Assembly (NCBI RefSeq): GCF_008180615.1
Contig: NZ_VTEH01000003.1
Location: 418 to 64,417, forward strand
Reading direction: 5' to 3'
Length of the DNA: 64,000 bases
Source of the DNA: Rossellomorea vietnamensis
Lineage (GTDB): Bacteria > Bacillota > Bacilli > Bacillales > Bacillaceae_B
The notes below the pieces were generated by a model that worked only from the letters and a program-made list of their open reading frames with translations, made no database searches and was not told where the DNA came from. Made by a program: the position numbers and the translations under genes. The first letter of the stretch is position 1; each line of letters starts with the position of its first letter. Shown here one piece after another: positions 8,050 to 16,619 of the stretch.

Positions 8050-8565
8050 ATGATCAAGATCATCGGTGCTGTGTTTATTATCCTCTCGACGTCCTGGGCG
8101 GGATTTGAAGCTTCAAGATATCTGAGTGAACGGCCAAGGCAATTAAGGATACTGAAGTCAGCTCTTCAATCGCTGGAAGCGGAAATCATGTATGGACATA
8201 CTCCTCTTCATGAAGCTGCACGCAAACTCTCGAAGCAGCTTCAGCGTCCGGTTGCCTGGTTTTTTGAAGTGTTTGCTGAAAAGATTACCACCCAGGAAAC
8301 AACTGTCCATGAAGCTTGGGAGGCCAGTCTGAAAGAAGTTTGGAAGTTGACGGCATTTAAGTCCAGGGAGTATGAGATCCTCAGTCAGTTCGGAGAGAGC
8401 CTGGGGAAACATGACCGATTAACACAGCAAAAGCATATTGTATTGACACTGACCCATTTGGAAAGAGAAGAAACAGAAGCACTGGATAAGCAAAAAAGAT
8501 ATGAAAAAATGACGAAAAGTTTAGGGTTTCTTTCAGGCCTGCTTCTCATCATTTTATTGCTGTAG
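8050..8565 (+). CDS. spoIIIAB: Stage III sporulation protein AB
   Basis: This 171-residue protein has an N-terminal hydrophobic helix (residues 3-20), a long helical cytosolic part and a C-terminal hydrophobic segment (LGFLSGLLLIILLL). It resembles type II secretion GspF-like platform proteins and is expected to pair with the SpoIIIAA ATPase in the mother-cell membrane. It begins directly after the spoIIIAA stop. Confidence 0.92.
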   Translation: MIKIIGAVFIILSTSWAGFEASRYLSERPRQLRILKSALQSLEAEIMYGHTPLHEAARKLSKQLQRPVAWFFEVFAEKITTQETTVHEAWEASLKEVWKLTAFKSREYEILSQFGESLGKHDRLTQQKHIVLTLTHLEREETEALDKQKRYEKMTKSLGFLSGLLLIILLL

Positions 8566-8583
8566 TGATCAGGAGGAGAAAAG

Positions 8584-8790
8584 ATGGGAATTGACGTAGA
8601 TATGATTTTCAAAATTGCCGGAGTTGGAATAGTGGTGGCTTTTCTTCATACCATTCTCGATCAGGTCGGAAAGAAGGAATACGCCCAATGGGTCACGCTG
8701 TTTGGTTTTATTTACATTTTATTCATGGTGGCATCTGTTGTAGATGACTTGTTCCAAAAAATAAAATCAGTATTTCTATTTCAAGGGTGA
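8584..8790 (+). CDS. spoIIIAC: Stage III sporulation protein AC
   Basis: This 68-residue protein has two membrane helices (about 8-27 and 37-58). Length and sequence (MGIDVDMIFKIAGVGIVVAFLHTIL region) match SpoIIIAC, an inner-membrane component of the channel complex. AGGAGGAG precedes the ATG. The next gene begins about 15 bp later in the same frame. Confidence 0.93.
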   Translation: MGIDVDMIFKIAGVGIVVAFLHTILDQVGKKEYAQWVTLFGFIYILFMVASVVDDLFQKIKSVFLFQG

Positions 8791-8805
8791 GAGGGGGAAC
8801 AGGCC

Positions 8806-9198
8806 ATTGAAATCATACAAGTAGTGGGAATAGCGCTGGTATCCACTTTCCTCGCCTTAATTATTAAAGAACAAAAGCCTAACTTTGCCTTTCTGCTCGT
8901 CGTTTTTGTAGGCTGTGCCATCTTCCTCTTCCTGGTCGATCAGATTTACGAAATCATCCGTATGATTGAGAAGCTGGCAGCCAACGCGAACGTAAATATG
9001 ATATACGTTGAAACCATCTTGAAAATCATTGGGATTGCTTATATAGCGGAGTTTGCATCACATATTACAAAAGATGCGGGACAGGGAGCGCTCGCGGCAA
9101 AGGTGGAATTGGCAGGGAAAATACTTATTTTAGCAATGGCGGTGCCAATCCTGACTGTCATCATCGAAACTATCATCAATATGATTCCTGCCAGTTAA
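8806..9198 (+). CDS. spoIIIAD: Stage III sporulation protein AD, probably initiating at ATT
   Basis: This small integral membrane component of the SpoIIIA complex has three to four hydrophobic helices. The conserved family body (KEQKPNFAFLLVVFVGCAIFL, NVNMIYVETILKIIGIAYIAEF, LAGKILILAMAVPILTVI) is complete. No ATG, GTG or TTG is in frame at the expected N-terminus. The conserved EIIQVVG begins before the first GTG at 8824. An ATT at 8806 lies 8 nt after GAGGGGG, so a non-canonical ATT start is proposed (130 residues). A GTG 8824 start would remove part of the first conserved helix. Confidence 0.85.
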   Translation: MEIIQVVGIALVSTFLALIIKEQKPNFAFLLVVFVGCAIFLFLVDQIYEIIRMIEKLAANANVNMIYVETILKIIGIAYIAEFASHITKDAGQGALAAKVELAGKILILAMAVPILTVIIETIINMIPAS

Positions 9199-9229
9199 GG
9201 ATAAAGGAACTGCCTTCAGAGGTGAAAAG

Positions 9230-10423
9230 ATGCGTCGATTATTGAAAATTATATGTTGTACTCTACTTTTTTTTATTCTTGGAACAGTCACTGCTGCAGC
9301 TGAAGGAGAAGACGCAGAACAGAATACACCAATGGGAGAAAAGTTATTGGAAGAGCAATTGGAAAGACTGGAAATGGATGAATTGAAAGTGTATTGGGAA
9401 GATGTGATGACCCAATATGGCGGCTTTTTGCCAGAAAGCCAAAAAGGCAGTCTGGTCGACTTTATTAAAGGGGACAAGCAGTTCTCATTCAAAGCGTGGT
9501 TTTCCGGAATCCTCCATTTTGCGTTCCAGGAGTTGATCATGAATGGGAAGCTTCTAGGGACCTTGATATTGCTGACCATTTTCAGTATGTTTCTGCAATC
9601 TCTGCAAAATGCTTTTGAAGGGGGCAATGTCAGCAAAGTCGCCTATGCAATAGTTTTTATGGTCTTGATCATCATTGCCCTCAACAGCTTTCATGTCGCA
9701 ATTGATTACACCAAAGAAGCGATCGGAACGATGACTAATTTCATTATAGCGCTTATTCCATTGCTGCTGGCGCTCATTGCTTCTTCAGGTGGTCTGATAT
9801 CAGCAGCGTTTTTCCATCCCCTCATCATTTTCCTGATGAATACAAGCGGCCTTCTTATACAGAATATCGTGCTTCCGCTGTTATTTTTATCAGCATTACT
9901 TAGCATCGTCAGTACATTGTCGCCGCAATATAAGGTAACCCAGCTGGCAAACCTTTTGAGAAACTGGAGCATTGGGCTTCTCGGGATTTTCATGACTGTT
10001 TTCCTTGGTGTCATTTCTGTTCAAGGAGCCACGGCAGCAGTAACAGATGGGATCACTGTCAGGACAGCCAAGTTTGTAACCGGTAATTTCGTACCAGTAA
10101 TCGGAAGAATGTTTACAGATGCAGCCGACACTGTTATCAGTGCCTCTGTCCTGCTGAAGAACACCGTCGGAATCGCCGGGGTGGCCATCCTCTTGATGAT
10201 TGCCGCCTTCCCTGCAATAAAAATCCTGATGATTGCTCTGATCTATAAGCTTGCAGCCGCCTTACTGCAGCCTTTAGGAGGAGGACCGGTCATCACGTGC
10301 CTGGACACGATCAGCAAGAGCGTCATTTATGTATTTGCGGCACTGGCAATTGTTTCGTTTATGTTTTTCCTCAGCATCACCATCATGATTGCTGCAGGAA
10401 ATATCACTCTGATGGTCAGGTAA
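9230..10423 (+). CDS. spoIIIAE: Stage III sporulation protein AE
   Basis: This 397-residue polytopic membrane protein carries an N-terminal signal sequence (MRRLLKIICCTLLFFILGTVTAAAEG). An acidic extracytoplasmic stretch is followed by several hydrophobic helices from about residue 95 to the end. It is the large membrane subunit of the SpoIIIA channel. The start ATG 9230 has GAGGTG at 7 nt. The gap to spoIIIAF is only 11 bp. Confidence 0.94.
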   Translation: MRRLLKIICCTLLFFILGTVTAAAEGEDAEQNTPMGEKLLEEQLERLEMDELKVYWEDVMTQYGGFLPESQKGSLVDFIKGDKQFSFKAWFSGILHFAFQELIMNGKLLGTLILLTIFSMFLQSLQNAFEGGNVSKVAYAIVFMVLIIIALNSFHVAIDYTKEAIGTMTNFIIALIPLLLALIASSGGLISAAFFHPLIIFLMNTSGLLIQNIVLPLLFLSALLSIVSTLSPQYKVTQLANLLRNWSIGLLGIFMTVFLGVISVQGATAAVTDGITVRTAKFVTGNFVPVIGRMFTDAADTVISASVLLKNTVGIAGVAILLMIAAFPAIKILMIALIYKLAAALLQPLGGGPVITCLDTISKSVIYVFAALAIVSFMFFLSITIMIAAGNITLMVR

Positions 10424-10434
10424 GGAGGGGGAAA

Positions 10435-11046
10435 ATGTCATTTTTAACAGAGTGGATCACCAATATCATTGTTTTTATCTTATTGGCTAGTGTGGTCGAT
10501 ATGCTCCTCCCTAGTTCCAATATGCAGAAATACACGAAGGTTGTCACTGGGCTTCTTCTGATCACCATAATCCTGACTCCGCTCATGAAATTATTCAGTG
10601 CTGATTTTGAAGAAACCATTGGTGCCATCAATTTGGAAGGACCAATCAAGACGGCTTCAGTAGAAAATTCAGTAGAAATGAAGAAAAAAGAAATACAAGC
10701 CTCACAACGTGCATATATTTTAGAACAGATGGCTGTCCAAATGAAAAAAGATGTAGAAGAGGAGATGATGAACCAATATGATTTAACGGTTACGCATATC
10801 CAGCTGGAAGCGGAGGATCTCGAAAACCTGCCGGAAAGCATCTTGTCTGTATCCATTCACTTGGATACCTCCAAAGAAGAAGCAGTCACAGCAATTAAAA
10901 CAGTAGAAATTGATACTTCCAAAAGTGTTCCAAAAGACGAAAGCAGCGACGGAATCCAAAGCATGCTTTCAGAAAAATGGAATATACCAGAAGACAAACT
11001 AGTGATCATGATTGAAGGAGGTGCAGAAACCAAAAATGAAATTTGA
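10435..11046 (+). CDS. spoIIIAF: Stage III sporulation protein AF
   Basis: This 203-residue protein has two N-terminal membrane helices (about 6-26 and 34-54) and a soluble C-terminal domain of the ring-building type found in SpoIIIAF/AG/AH. The start is ATG 10435 behind AAGGAGGGGG. A much longer upstream frame overlaps spoIIIAE and is rejected. The end overlaps the start region of spoIIIAG. Confidence 0.92.
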   Translation: MSFLTEWITNIIVFILLASVVDMLLPSSNMQKYTKVVTGLLLITIILTPLMKLFSADFEETIGAINLEGPIKTASVENSVEMKKKEIQASQRAYILEQMAVQMKKDVEEEMMNQYDLTVTHIQLEAEDLENLPESILSVSIHLDTSKEEAVTAIKTVEIDTSKSVPKDESSDGIQSMLSEKWNIPEDKLVIMIEGGAETKNEI

Positions 11047-11689
11047 TCGAGATCCGCTCCAATTCTTGAAAAATTTATTCTCAAAAGAATCAGAAGAGAA
11101 GGCAGAGCCCGGAAAGAAGCCGGGAAAGTACCAATACTTCTTAATTGTCCTTCTGTTTGGGGTCGCGATCATGCTCATCAGTGATATGTGGGGAGGCGGC
11201 GAACAAGAGGCATCAATGGTAATGGAGACTGGTACTCAACCTGAAGAGGATGTGCCGGCCTTTGGAAAAAAGGACTCTAAGGATTCCGTCATGGAACAAT
11301 ACGAAGACCGGTACGAAAACCAGCTGAGGGAAGCTCTTGAAGAAATTGCGGGAGTTAGTGATCCTACCATTGTCATCAATGTCGAGTCGACAGAGCGAAA
11401 GGTATATGAAAAGAATTCTTCTTCCCAGACGCAGTTGACGAAAGAAACAGACAGGGAAGGCGGCAATAGATCCATTGAAGATAAATCTTCGGATGATCAA
11501 CTGGTCATCATTAGAAACGGAGATACTGAAGTTCCTGTCATTCTGGAGACAAAGAAACCTAAAATCAGCGGCGTTCTTGTAGTAGCCAAGGGTGCTGATA
11601 ATATACAAGTGAAAAAATGGATCATTGAATCTGTGACTAGGGTGCTTGATGTTCCCAGCCACCGGGTAGCAGTAATGCCTAAAAATTAA
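11036..11689 (+). CDS. spoIIIAG: Stage III sporulation protein AG
   Basis: This ring-forming channel component has one membrane helix (about residues 36-53) and a soluble domain related to secretin-type ring modules. The C-terminal GVLVVAKGADNIQVKKWI...SVTRVLDVPSHRVAVMPKN is the conserved ring-building motif. ATG 11036 is taken as start, giving 217 residues; GTG 11021 and TTG 11012 are alternatives, since AAGGAGG sits at 11015-11021. It overlaps the end of spoIIIAF by 11 bp. Confidence 0.9.
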   Translation: MKFDRDPLQFLKNLFSKESEEKAEPGKKPGKYQYFLIVLLFGVAIMLISDMWGGGEQEASMVMETGTQPEEDVPAFGKKDSKDSVMEQYEDRYENQLREALEEIAGVSDPTIVINVESTERKVYEKNSSSQTQLTKETDREGGNRSIEDKSSDDQLVIIRNGDTEVPVILETKKPKISGVLVVAKGADNIQVKKWIIESVTRVLDVPSHRVAVMPKN

Positions 11690-11703
11690 GGGGGAAATTA
11701 AAT

Positions 11704-12267
11704 ATGTTATTGAAAAAGCAAACAGTATGGTTATTGACAATGTTGAGCCTTGTGATCGTTCTATCAGTCTATTACATTACTTCTCCGACACAGCAGGCAG
11801 CCGATATGGCCTCAAGTGAAGAAGGAACTCCGGCTCAAAGTGAAGAAACATCTGCAGGCAATGAAGAAACAGCTGCTGAAGGTGAAGTGGATGTCGTTAC
11901 AGAAGCAGCCGGTGATGAAGTCTTTGAAACTCTTCGTATGGAGTTCCTAGATCAGCGTTCCAAGAGCAGAGAAGAATTGGAAACAAAGGTAGCATCAGCT
12001 GACCTGTCAATCGATGAAAAAAATGAGGCAATTGAGCAAATGGATCAACTTAAAGAACTTGCCGAAACTGAAACTGTCTTGGAAACGTTGATTAAATCTA
12101 TGGGCTTTGAAGATGCATTGGTAAGAGCAGACGGGGAACAAGTCCGCATCACTGTTAAAGCGAAAGAACACTCTGCTGCAGATGCCAATAAAATCATCCG
12201 ATTGGTGAATGATGAACTTGGCGGACCCATGCAAAAAGTGGCTGTTCAATTCCAGCCAGCAAACTAA
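11704..12267 (+). CDS. spoIIIAH: Stage III sporulation protein AH
   Basis: This 187-residue protein has an N-terminal membrane helix (about 8-26), an acidic low-complexity linker (about 35-70) and a YscJ/FliF-like domain to the C-terminus. In B. subtilis SpoIIIAH binds forespore SpoIIQ across the intermembrane space, forming the channel. It is shorter than the B. subtilis protein, mainly in the linker. It is the last gene of the operon and is followed by a terminator. Confidence 0.92.
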   Translation: MLLKKQTVWLLTMLSLVIVLSVYYITSPTQQAADMASSEEGTPAQSEETSAGNEETAAEGEVDVVTEAAGDEVFETLRMEFLDQRSKSREELETKVASADLSIDEKNEAIEQMDQLKELAETETVLETLIKSMGFEDALVRADGEQVRITVKAKEHSAADANKIIRLVNDELGGPMQKVAVQFQPAN

Positions 12268-12276
12268 TAAGACCAG

Positions 12277-12309
12277 AGCCGGCGCCTTCAGAGGCGGCGG
12301 CTTCTTTTT
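12277..12309 (+). terminator. Terminator of the spoIIIA operon
   Basis: GAGCCGGCGCC pairs with GGCGGCGGCTTC (one mismatch) and is followed by TTTTTA, 10 bp after the spoIIIAH stop. Confidence 0.8.
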
Positions 12310-13469
12310 ATGGGGCTGCATTAAGGTTAGACCGCATGAAAAGGGGATGATTTATATTGGAACCTCATTGCCCGCTAGTGACACAGTAAATCGTCTCTCT
12401 GCAGCAAGGCTAGGGAGGATCTTTTCATAGTATTTCGGAACATCATAGACATAATTAAGCGGACTAATCAGGTAAGAAACTATAAAACCGACTAATCAGA
12501 TAAGCAACTATAAAACCAACTCTTTAATAGAGTAACAAGCGGTAAACATTAAGGGAATATTTCACCGTTAAACAAATATTTCCTTCTCAATTCACACTAA
12601 ATAGAGGAAGGTTTTTCCCTTATAAAAAGAAAAGTATCTATTTTTCAAGGTTTTTAGTCAAATAAGAGAAATTTTTCCTCTATTTGAGCTATTTTCACGG
12701 TTATTATGGAAATAAGGGAAACTTGTTCCTCTAACCGAGAAACGGGGAGTGCATGAAAAGTTGCCCGCTGGTTCCGCATGAGTCCGCATCCCTTCCTCTC
12801 CAACCAATCCTTCGATAGAGATAGAACCTAAATTTAATGAAGTTAAACATTGTACCTCAGCAAACAAATCTTGTAATATCAATGTCCAGTCCTCTTTATG
12901 CAGAATTAAGCTACCCTTTGACTTCCATTCCCCTGCCTCAAATAAATTTTTGAAAACTAACGCCATAATGGAACGGAAATCTCCTGTTCAGCAGGAATTA
13001 CTGATTAGGGAAAAAAGTTCCGAGTTGAGTGGGGATATACGGGACTTGAGATTTCCAAGAGAGCGATAGTTTATAAAAAACTTTCTTTAAAGACTTTTTA
13101 ACCAGAAAAGCGAGAAAACCTATTTGCACTCGAGATCTCCTCAGAAGCACCTTATGAATCTTGTTTCTATTCAAAAAAGGCGCAGCCATTAAGAGGATGC
13201 ACAATGATCCAGCCTTGAATTTCAGGGAGATATTTACAAGAATGCCTCCCTGTGACTTTGAAAATATGAAAAAGAAGCTTACAATAGAAATAGGACTAAG
13301 TATGGGATGGTATAGCAAGCTCTTTTTAAAGGAAGTTGTTTTCTATAGGACTTGAACTCCTTCTTGATGGTATGTGGATTAGAGCCGAAGGTGTGCGCCT
13401 GGGACGGAACTCCAAAAGAGCATTTTAGTAAGAAAACAAGGATTCAATAAGATTAGTTGTATTATCATA
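12310..13469. repeat. Gene-free region with short direct repeats and a four-hairpin array
   Basis: Two 28-bp-spaced copies of GACTAATCAG occur at 12462 and 12490. A four-unit hairpin array (units beginning near 12548, 12600, 12661 and 12711; spacing 52/61/50) uses arms such as AAGAGAAATTTTTCCTCT. It is homologous in spacing and motif to the array at 24543-24728. A minus frame of 102 codons (12658-12966) partly reads through this array and is probably not a gene. I see nothing convincing in 12970-13460. Confidence 0.6.
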
Positions 13470-13518
13470 TTGAATTCTTACAAGGTCTTATCGTATGATA
13501 TTAGTAGCTAGTCCTAAT
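13470..13518 (+). promoter_or_regulatory. accB promoter with FapR-like operator
   Basis: TTGAAT (13470-13475), an 18-bp spacer and TATGAT (13494-13499) form a sigma-A promoter. Immediately downstream, 13500-13518 reads ATTAGTAGCTAGTCCTAAT. This closely resembles the FapR operator of Bacillus (ATTAGTACCTAGTCTTAAT as I remember it) and has inverted ends ATTAG/CTAAT. The location, covering the likely start of transcription, suits repression. Operator identity is an inference. Confidence 0.6.
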
Positions 13519-13547
13519 TTTGATTAATTACTCTAAGGGGTGTCATT

Positions 13548-14054
13548 ATGTTAAAGATCCAAGAATTACGCGAGTTGATTAAACTTGTTGATCAATCAAG
13601 CATTGATGAGTTTTCATACGAACTGGATGGCAGCAAAATTAAAATGAAAAAGAATAAGGCTGTTACCTATGTGGAAGAAAAAGCAGCAATTCAAAATAGC
13701 GAAGTACATAAAGTGGAAGAAGCAGTTTCAACTCCGGCGGCACCTGCACAAGCGCCTAAAGCACCAGAGGCTCCGGTTAAAGAGGAAGCCCCTGCTCCTG
13801 CAGCGGATGAGAACCTTCATAAAATTGTCTCTCCGATGGTGGGGACTTTTTATCAATCTCCTTCACCAGATGCGGGTGCTTATGTAAAAGCGGGAAGCAA
13901 AGTTACGGACGATTCAGTTGTGTGCATTGTGGAAGCGATGAAGCTTTTCAATGAAATTGAAGCGGAAGTAAAAGGCGAGATTGTAGAAATATTAGTGAAA
14001 GACGGTCAATTGGTTGAATACGGTCAGCCGCTATTTTTGGTTAAGCCTGAATAA
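13548..14054 (+). CDS. accB: Biotin carboxyl carrier protein of acetyl-CoA carboxylase
   Basis: This 168-residue carrier subunit moves the carboxyl group from biotin carboxylase to carboxyltransferase in the first step of fatty-acid synthesis. An N-terminal helical region (1-45) precedes an alanine/proline-rich hinge (about 60-90). The biotinyl domain carries [13 protein letters not shown], with the biotinylated lysine in AMK near residue 131. AGGGG precedes the ATG. It is co-transcribed with accC 14 bp downstream. Confidence 0.96.
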   Translation: MLKIQELRELIKLVDQSSIDEFSYELDGSKIKMKKNKAVTYVEEKAAIQNSEVHKVEEAVSTPAAPAQAPKAPEAPVKEEAPAPAADENLHKIVSPMVGTFYQSPSPDAGAYVKAGSKVTDDSVVCIVEAMKLFNEIEAEVKGEIVEILVKDGQLVEYGQPLFLVKPE

Positions 14055-14068
14055 GGAGCGAACATTCT

Positions 14069-15421
14069 ATGATAAAAAAGCTGTTAATAGCAAATAGAGG
14101 AGAAATAGCTGTACGTGTCATTCGAGCCTGCCGCGAAATGGGGATAGAAAGCGTGGCTGTTTATTCCGAAGCTGACAAAGAGGCGCTTCATGTACAGTTA
14201 GCCGATGAAGCTTATTGCATCGGGCCGACTGCAAGCAAGGACAGTTATTTGAATTTCACCAACATCATCAGTGTAGCCAAGCTGACGGACTGTGATGCCA
14301 TCCATCCGGGATATGGATTCCTTGCAGAAAATGCTGATTTTGCAGAGTTATGCCGGGAATGCAACATTACCTTTGTTGGTCCTTCACCGGAGGCAATCTC
14401 CAAAATGGGTACCAAGGATGTAGCGAGAGAGACGATGAGGGAAGCCGGAGTCCCGATTGTACCGGGTTCACAGGGAATCGTAAAGGATGCCGAGGAAGCG
14501 GTTTCATTGGCAGAACAAATCGGATATCCGGTTATTATTAAAGCAACAGCTGGCGGCGGGGGCAAAGGAATCCGCGTAGCTAAAACAGAGCAAGAACTGG
14601 TTAAAGGCATTAATATCACCCAGCAGGAAGCAGCGACTGCTTTCGGCAATCCTGGTGTGTATATTGAAAAGTTTATTGAAGATTTCAGGCATGTTGAAAT
14701 TCAGGTCCTTGGCGACAACTTTGGAAACGTAATTCACCTTGGTGAAAGAGATTGCACCATCCAAAGGCGCTTGCAGAAACTGATTGAGGAAACTCCTTCA
14801 CCTGCTCTGGACGAAAAAATCAGGAGCGAGATGGGAGAGGCTGCGGTGAAAGCCGCCCAGGCTGTTGACTATTCAGGTGCGGGTACAGTGGAATTTATTT
14901 TTGACCATGTGAACAAAAAGTTTTACTTCATGGAAATGAATACACGTATCCAAGTGGAGCATCCTGTTACGGAACAAGTAACAGGAGTCGATCTTATAAA
15001 GCAGCAGATAAAAATGGCTTCTGGGGAACAATTGGAGTTAAAACAAGAAGCCATCGAATTCAATGGATGGTCAATTGAATGCCGGATCAATGCTGAAAAT
15101 CCCGAGAAAAATTTCATGCCGTCAGCTGGAAGAATTGAATTATACCTTCCTCCCGGCGGATTGGGTGTAAGGGTCGATTCGGCAGCTTATCCCGGTTACA
15201 TGATTCCTCCTTATTATGATTCCATGATAGCCAAGCTGATCACGTATGGTGCGACAAGGGAAGAAGCCATCGCCAGGATGAAAAGGGCATTGAGTGAGTT
15301 CGTCATTGAAGGTGTTCATACAACTATTCCGTTCCATCTGAAAGTATTGGAGCATGAAACGTTCGTAAGCGGTGATTTCAATACGAAATTTTTGGAGATA
15401 CATGAGGTAATGAAGTCCTAG
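14069..15421 (+). CDS. accC: Biotin carboxylase subunit of acetyl-CoA carboxylase
   Basis: This 450-residue ATP-grasp enzyme carboxylates biotin on AccB using bicarbonate and ATP. Domains in order are the N-terminal fold ([20 protein letters not shown]), ATP-grasp with the glycine-rich loop [14 protein letters not shown] (about 159-172), and catalytic [14 protein letters not shown] (about 288-301). The usual C-terminal domain follows. Length is normal. The same BC subunit might also serve the acyl-CoA carboxyltransferase at 61278-62825, whose own alpha subunit is not in the window. Confidence 0.96.
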   Translation: MIKKLLIANRGEIAVRVIRACREMGIESVAVYSEADKEALHVQLADEAYCIGPTASKDSYLNFTNIISVAKLTDCDAIHPGYGFLAENADFAELCRECNITFVGPSPEAISKMGTKDVARETMREAGVPIVPGSQGIVKDAEEAVSLAEQIGYPVIIKATAGGGGKGIRVAKTEQELVKGINITQQEAATAFGNPGVYIEKFIEDFRHVEIQVLGDNFGNVIHLGERDCTIQRRLQKLIEETPSPALDEKIRSEMGEAAVKAAQAVDYSGAGTVEFIFDHVNKKFYFMEMNTRIQVEHPVTEQVTGVDLIKQQIKMASGEQLELKQEAIEFNGWSIECRINAENPEKNFMPSAGRIELYLPPGGLGVRVDSAAYPGYMIPPYYDSMIAKLITYGATREEAIARMKRALSEFVIEGVHTTIPFHLKVLEHETFVSGDFNTKFLEIHEVMKS

Positions 15422-15481
15422 TCAAAGCTGTGATATAATAAAATATAAGTATTCAGGCGAAATCAGTGGAGGTGTACATTC

Positions 15482-15904
15482 ATGGCTGAAAATCAAAACC
15501 AAAACCAAAGCCTATTGCAAATGTCACATGGTAAAGATGGTTTAGGGAAAATTGAAATAGCACCGGAAGTAATTGAAGTCATTGCCGGCATTGCTGCTTC
15601 AGAGGTAGAAGGAGTTGCGTCCATGCGCGGTAACTTTGCCAGCGGTGTTGTAGAAAGGCTTGGAAAGAAGAACCATGGCAAGGGAGTTAAAGTCGAGCTT
15701 GCCGAGGAAGGCATCCAAGTGGATGTTTATTGCATCATGCAATTTGGTGTATCCATCCCGAATACCGCTCAAAAGATTCAAGACAACATCAGACAGGCGC
15801 TTCTTAATATGACAGCATTAGAAGCTGACGAAGTGAATATTCACGTTGTGGGAGTCCAGTTTGAGAATCAGAAGACAGAGCAGGAACTGGAAGAAGAAGA
15901 ATAA
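15482..15904 (+). CDS. yqhY: Asp23/Gls24 family envelope stress protein (YqhY)
   Basis: This 140-residue Asp23/Gls24 domain protein has a conserved core (IEIAPEVIEVIAGIAASEVEGVASMRG and VDVYCIMQFGVSIPNTAQKIQ) and an acidic C-terminus. It follows accC by 60 bp with GGAGGTG before the ATG. In B. subtilis the ortholog sits in the same operon and its loss is linked to mutations in acetyl-CoA carboxylase genes, suggesting a role in tuning malonyl-CoA synthesis. The biochemical role is not known. Confidence 0.92.
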   Translation: MAENQNQNQSLLQMSHGKDGLGKIEIAPEVIEVIAGIAASEVEGVASMRGNFASGVVERLGKKNHGKGVKVELAEEGIQVDVYCIMQFGVSIPNTAQKIQDNIRQALLNMTALEADEVNIHVVGVQFENQKTEQELEEEE

Positions 15905-15933
15905 GCTGGTGAAAAAATCAATGACTGAATGGT

Positions 15934-15966
15934 AAAAACCAAAGGCTGCAGCCTTTGGTTTTTGTT
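15934..15966 (+). terminator. Terminator of accB-accC-yqhY
   Basis: AAAACCAAAGGCTGC and GCAGCCTTTGGTTTT form a near-perfect stem followed by TTTGTTT. Confidence 0.93.
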
Positions 15967-16126
15967 TGTAAACTGGAAGATGAGAAGTTTAATAAATCAT
16001 CAATTGTGATAATTTTAAACAAGACACTTTATTGAAGGTGCAAAGACTTTTAAGAGGAAAAGTTACTTGGCATCTCTTGTTATATGTCAAAGAGCACATT
16101 TTTCAGAATAGCGGATTTATTGGTGT

Positions 16127-16155
16127 TTGCGTGCTTTCATACACTGGGTTATGCT
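16127..16155 (+). promoter_or_regulatory. Candidate sigma-A promoter for the nusB operon
   Basis: TTGCGT (16127-16132), a 17-bp spacer and TATGCT (16150-16155) lie 50 bp before nusB. Nothing else was seen in the 300 bp after yqhY apart from its terminator. Confidence 0.55.
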
Positions 16156-16205
16156 ATTATCATTGATATGACGAAATTTGATGAGAATAAAAGGAGTACA
16201 AAGGA

Positions 16206-16619
16206 ATGAAAAGACGTACAGCGCGTGAAAAAGCTTTACAAGCATTGTTTCAAATGGATATGTCCGGAATGACTGCTGAAGAGGCATTAGTGAATATATA
16301 TGAAGATGCCCCTTCTGATGAATATCTGGACAGCCTTGTGAACGGGGCGACAGACAACAAGGAAAAAATTGATGGATTGATCAGGGAAAACCTAGAAAAG
16401 TGGTCTTTTGACCGATTGGCTAAAGTGGATAGAAATATCCTGCGTGTAGCCGTTTTTGAATTATTGGAAGTGAATGATGTACCAAATAAAGTCGTCATTA
16501 ATGAAGCAATCGAGATTGCCAAGTCATACGGAGATGACCAATCAGGAAAGTTCATTAATGGTGTGCTCTCAAAAGTTAATTCAATGATTGAAGAGCAGGG
16601 TGAACAAGGGGGATTATAA
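16206..16619 (+). CDS. nusB: Transcription antitermination factor NusB
   Basis: This 137-residue all-helical RNA-binding protein forms the boxA-binding heterodimer with NusE (S10) in rRNA antitermination. The family signature RRTAREKALQALFQMD at the N-terminus and VVINEAIEIAKSYGDDQSGKFINGVL near the C-terminus are intact. AAGGAGTACAAAGG precedes the ATG. The stop overlaps the folD start by one base (TAATG), indicating translational coupling. Confidence 0.96.
   Translation: MKRRTAREKALQALFQMDMSGMTAEEALVNIYEDAPSDEYLDSLVNGATDNKEKIDGLIRENLEKWSFDRLAKVDRNILRVAVFELLEVNDVPNKVVINEAIEIAKSYGDDQSGKFINGVLSKVNSMIEEQGEQGGL

Noticed and set aside
10297..10434. N-terminal extension of spoIIIAF
   Set aside because: It overlaps spoIIIAE in another frame; ATG 10435 has a strong ribosome site and begins the conserved helix.
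12658..12966. Possible minus-strand gene of 102 codons
   Set aside because: Its second half reads through the hairpin array and the AGGAG box is 13 nt from the start. The first half could be a remnant, but no family is recognised.
12998..13355. Frames on either strand in the accB upstream region
   Set aside because: Low-complexity, AT-driven frames without ribosome sites or domains.
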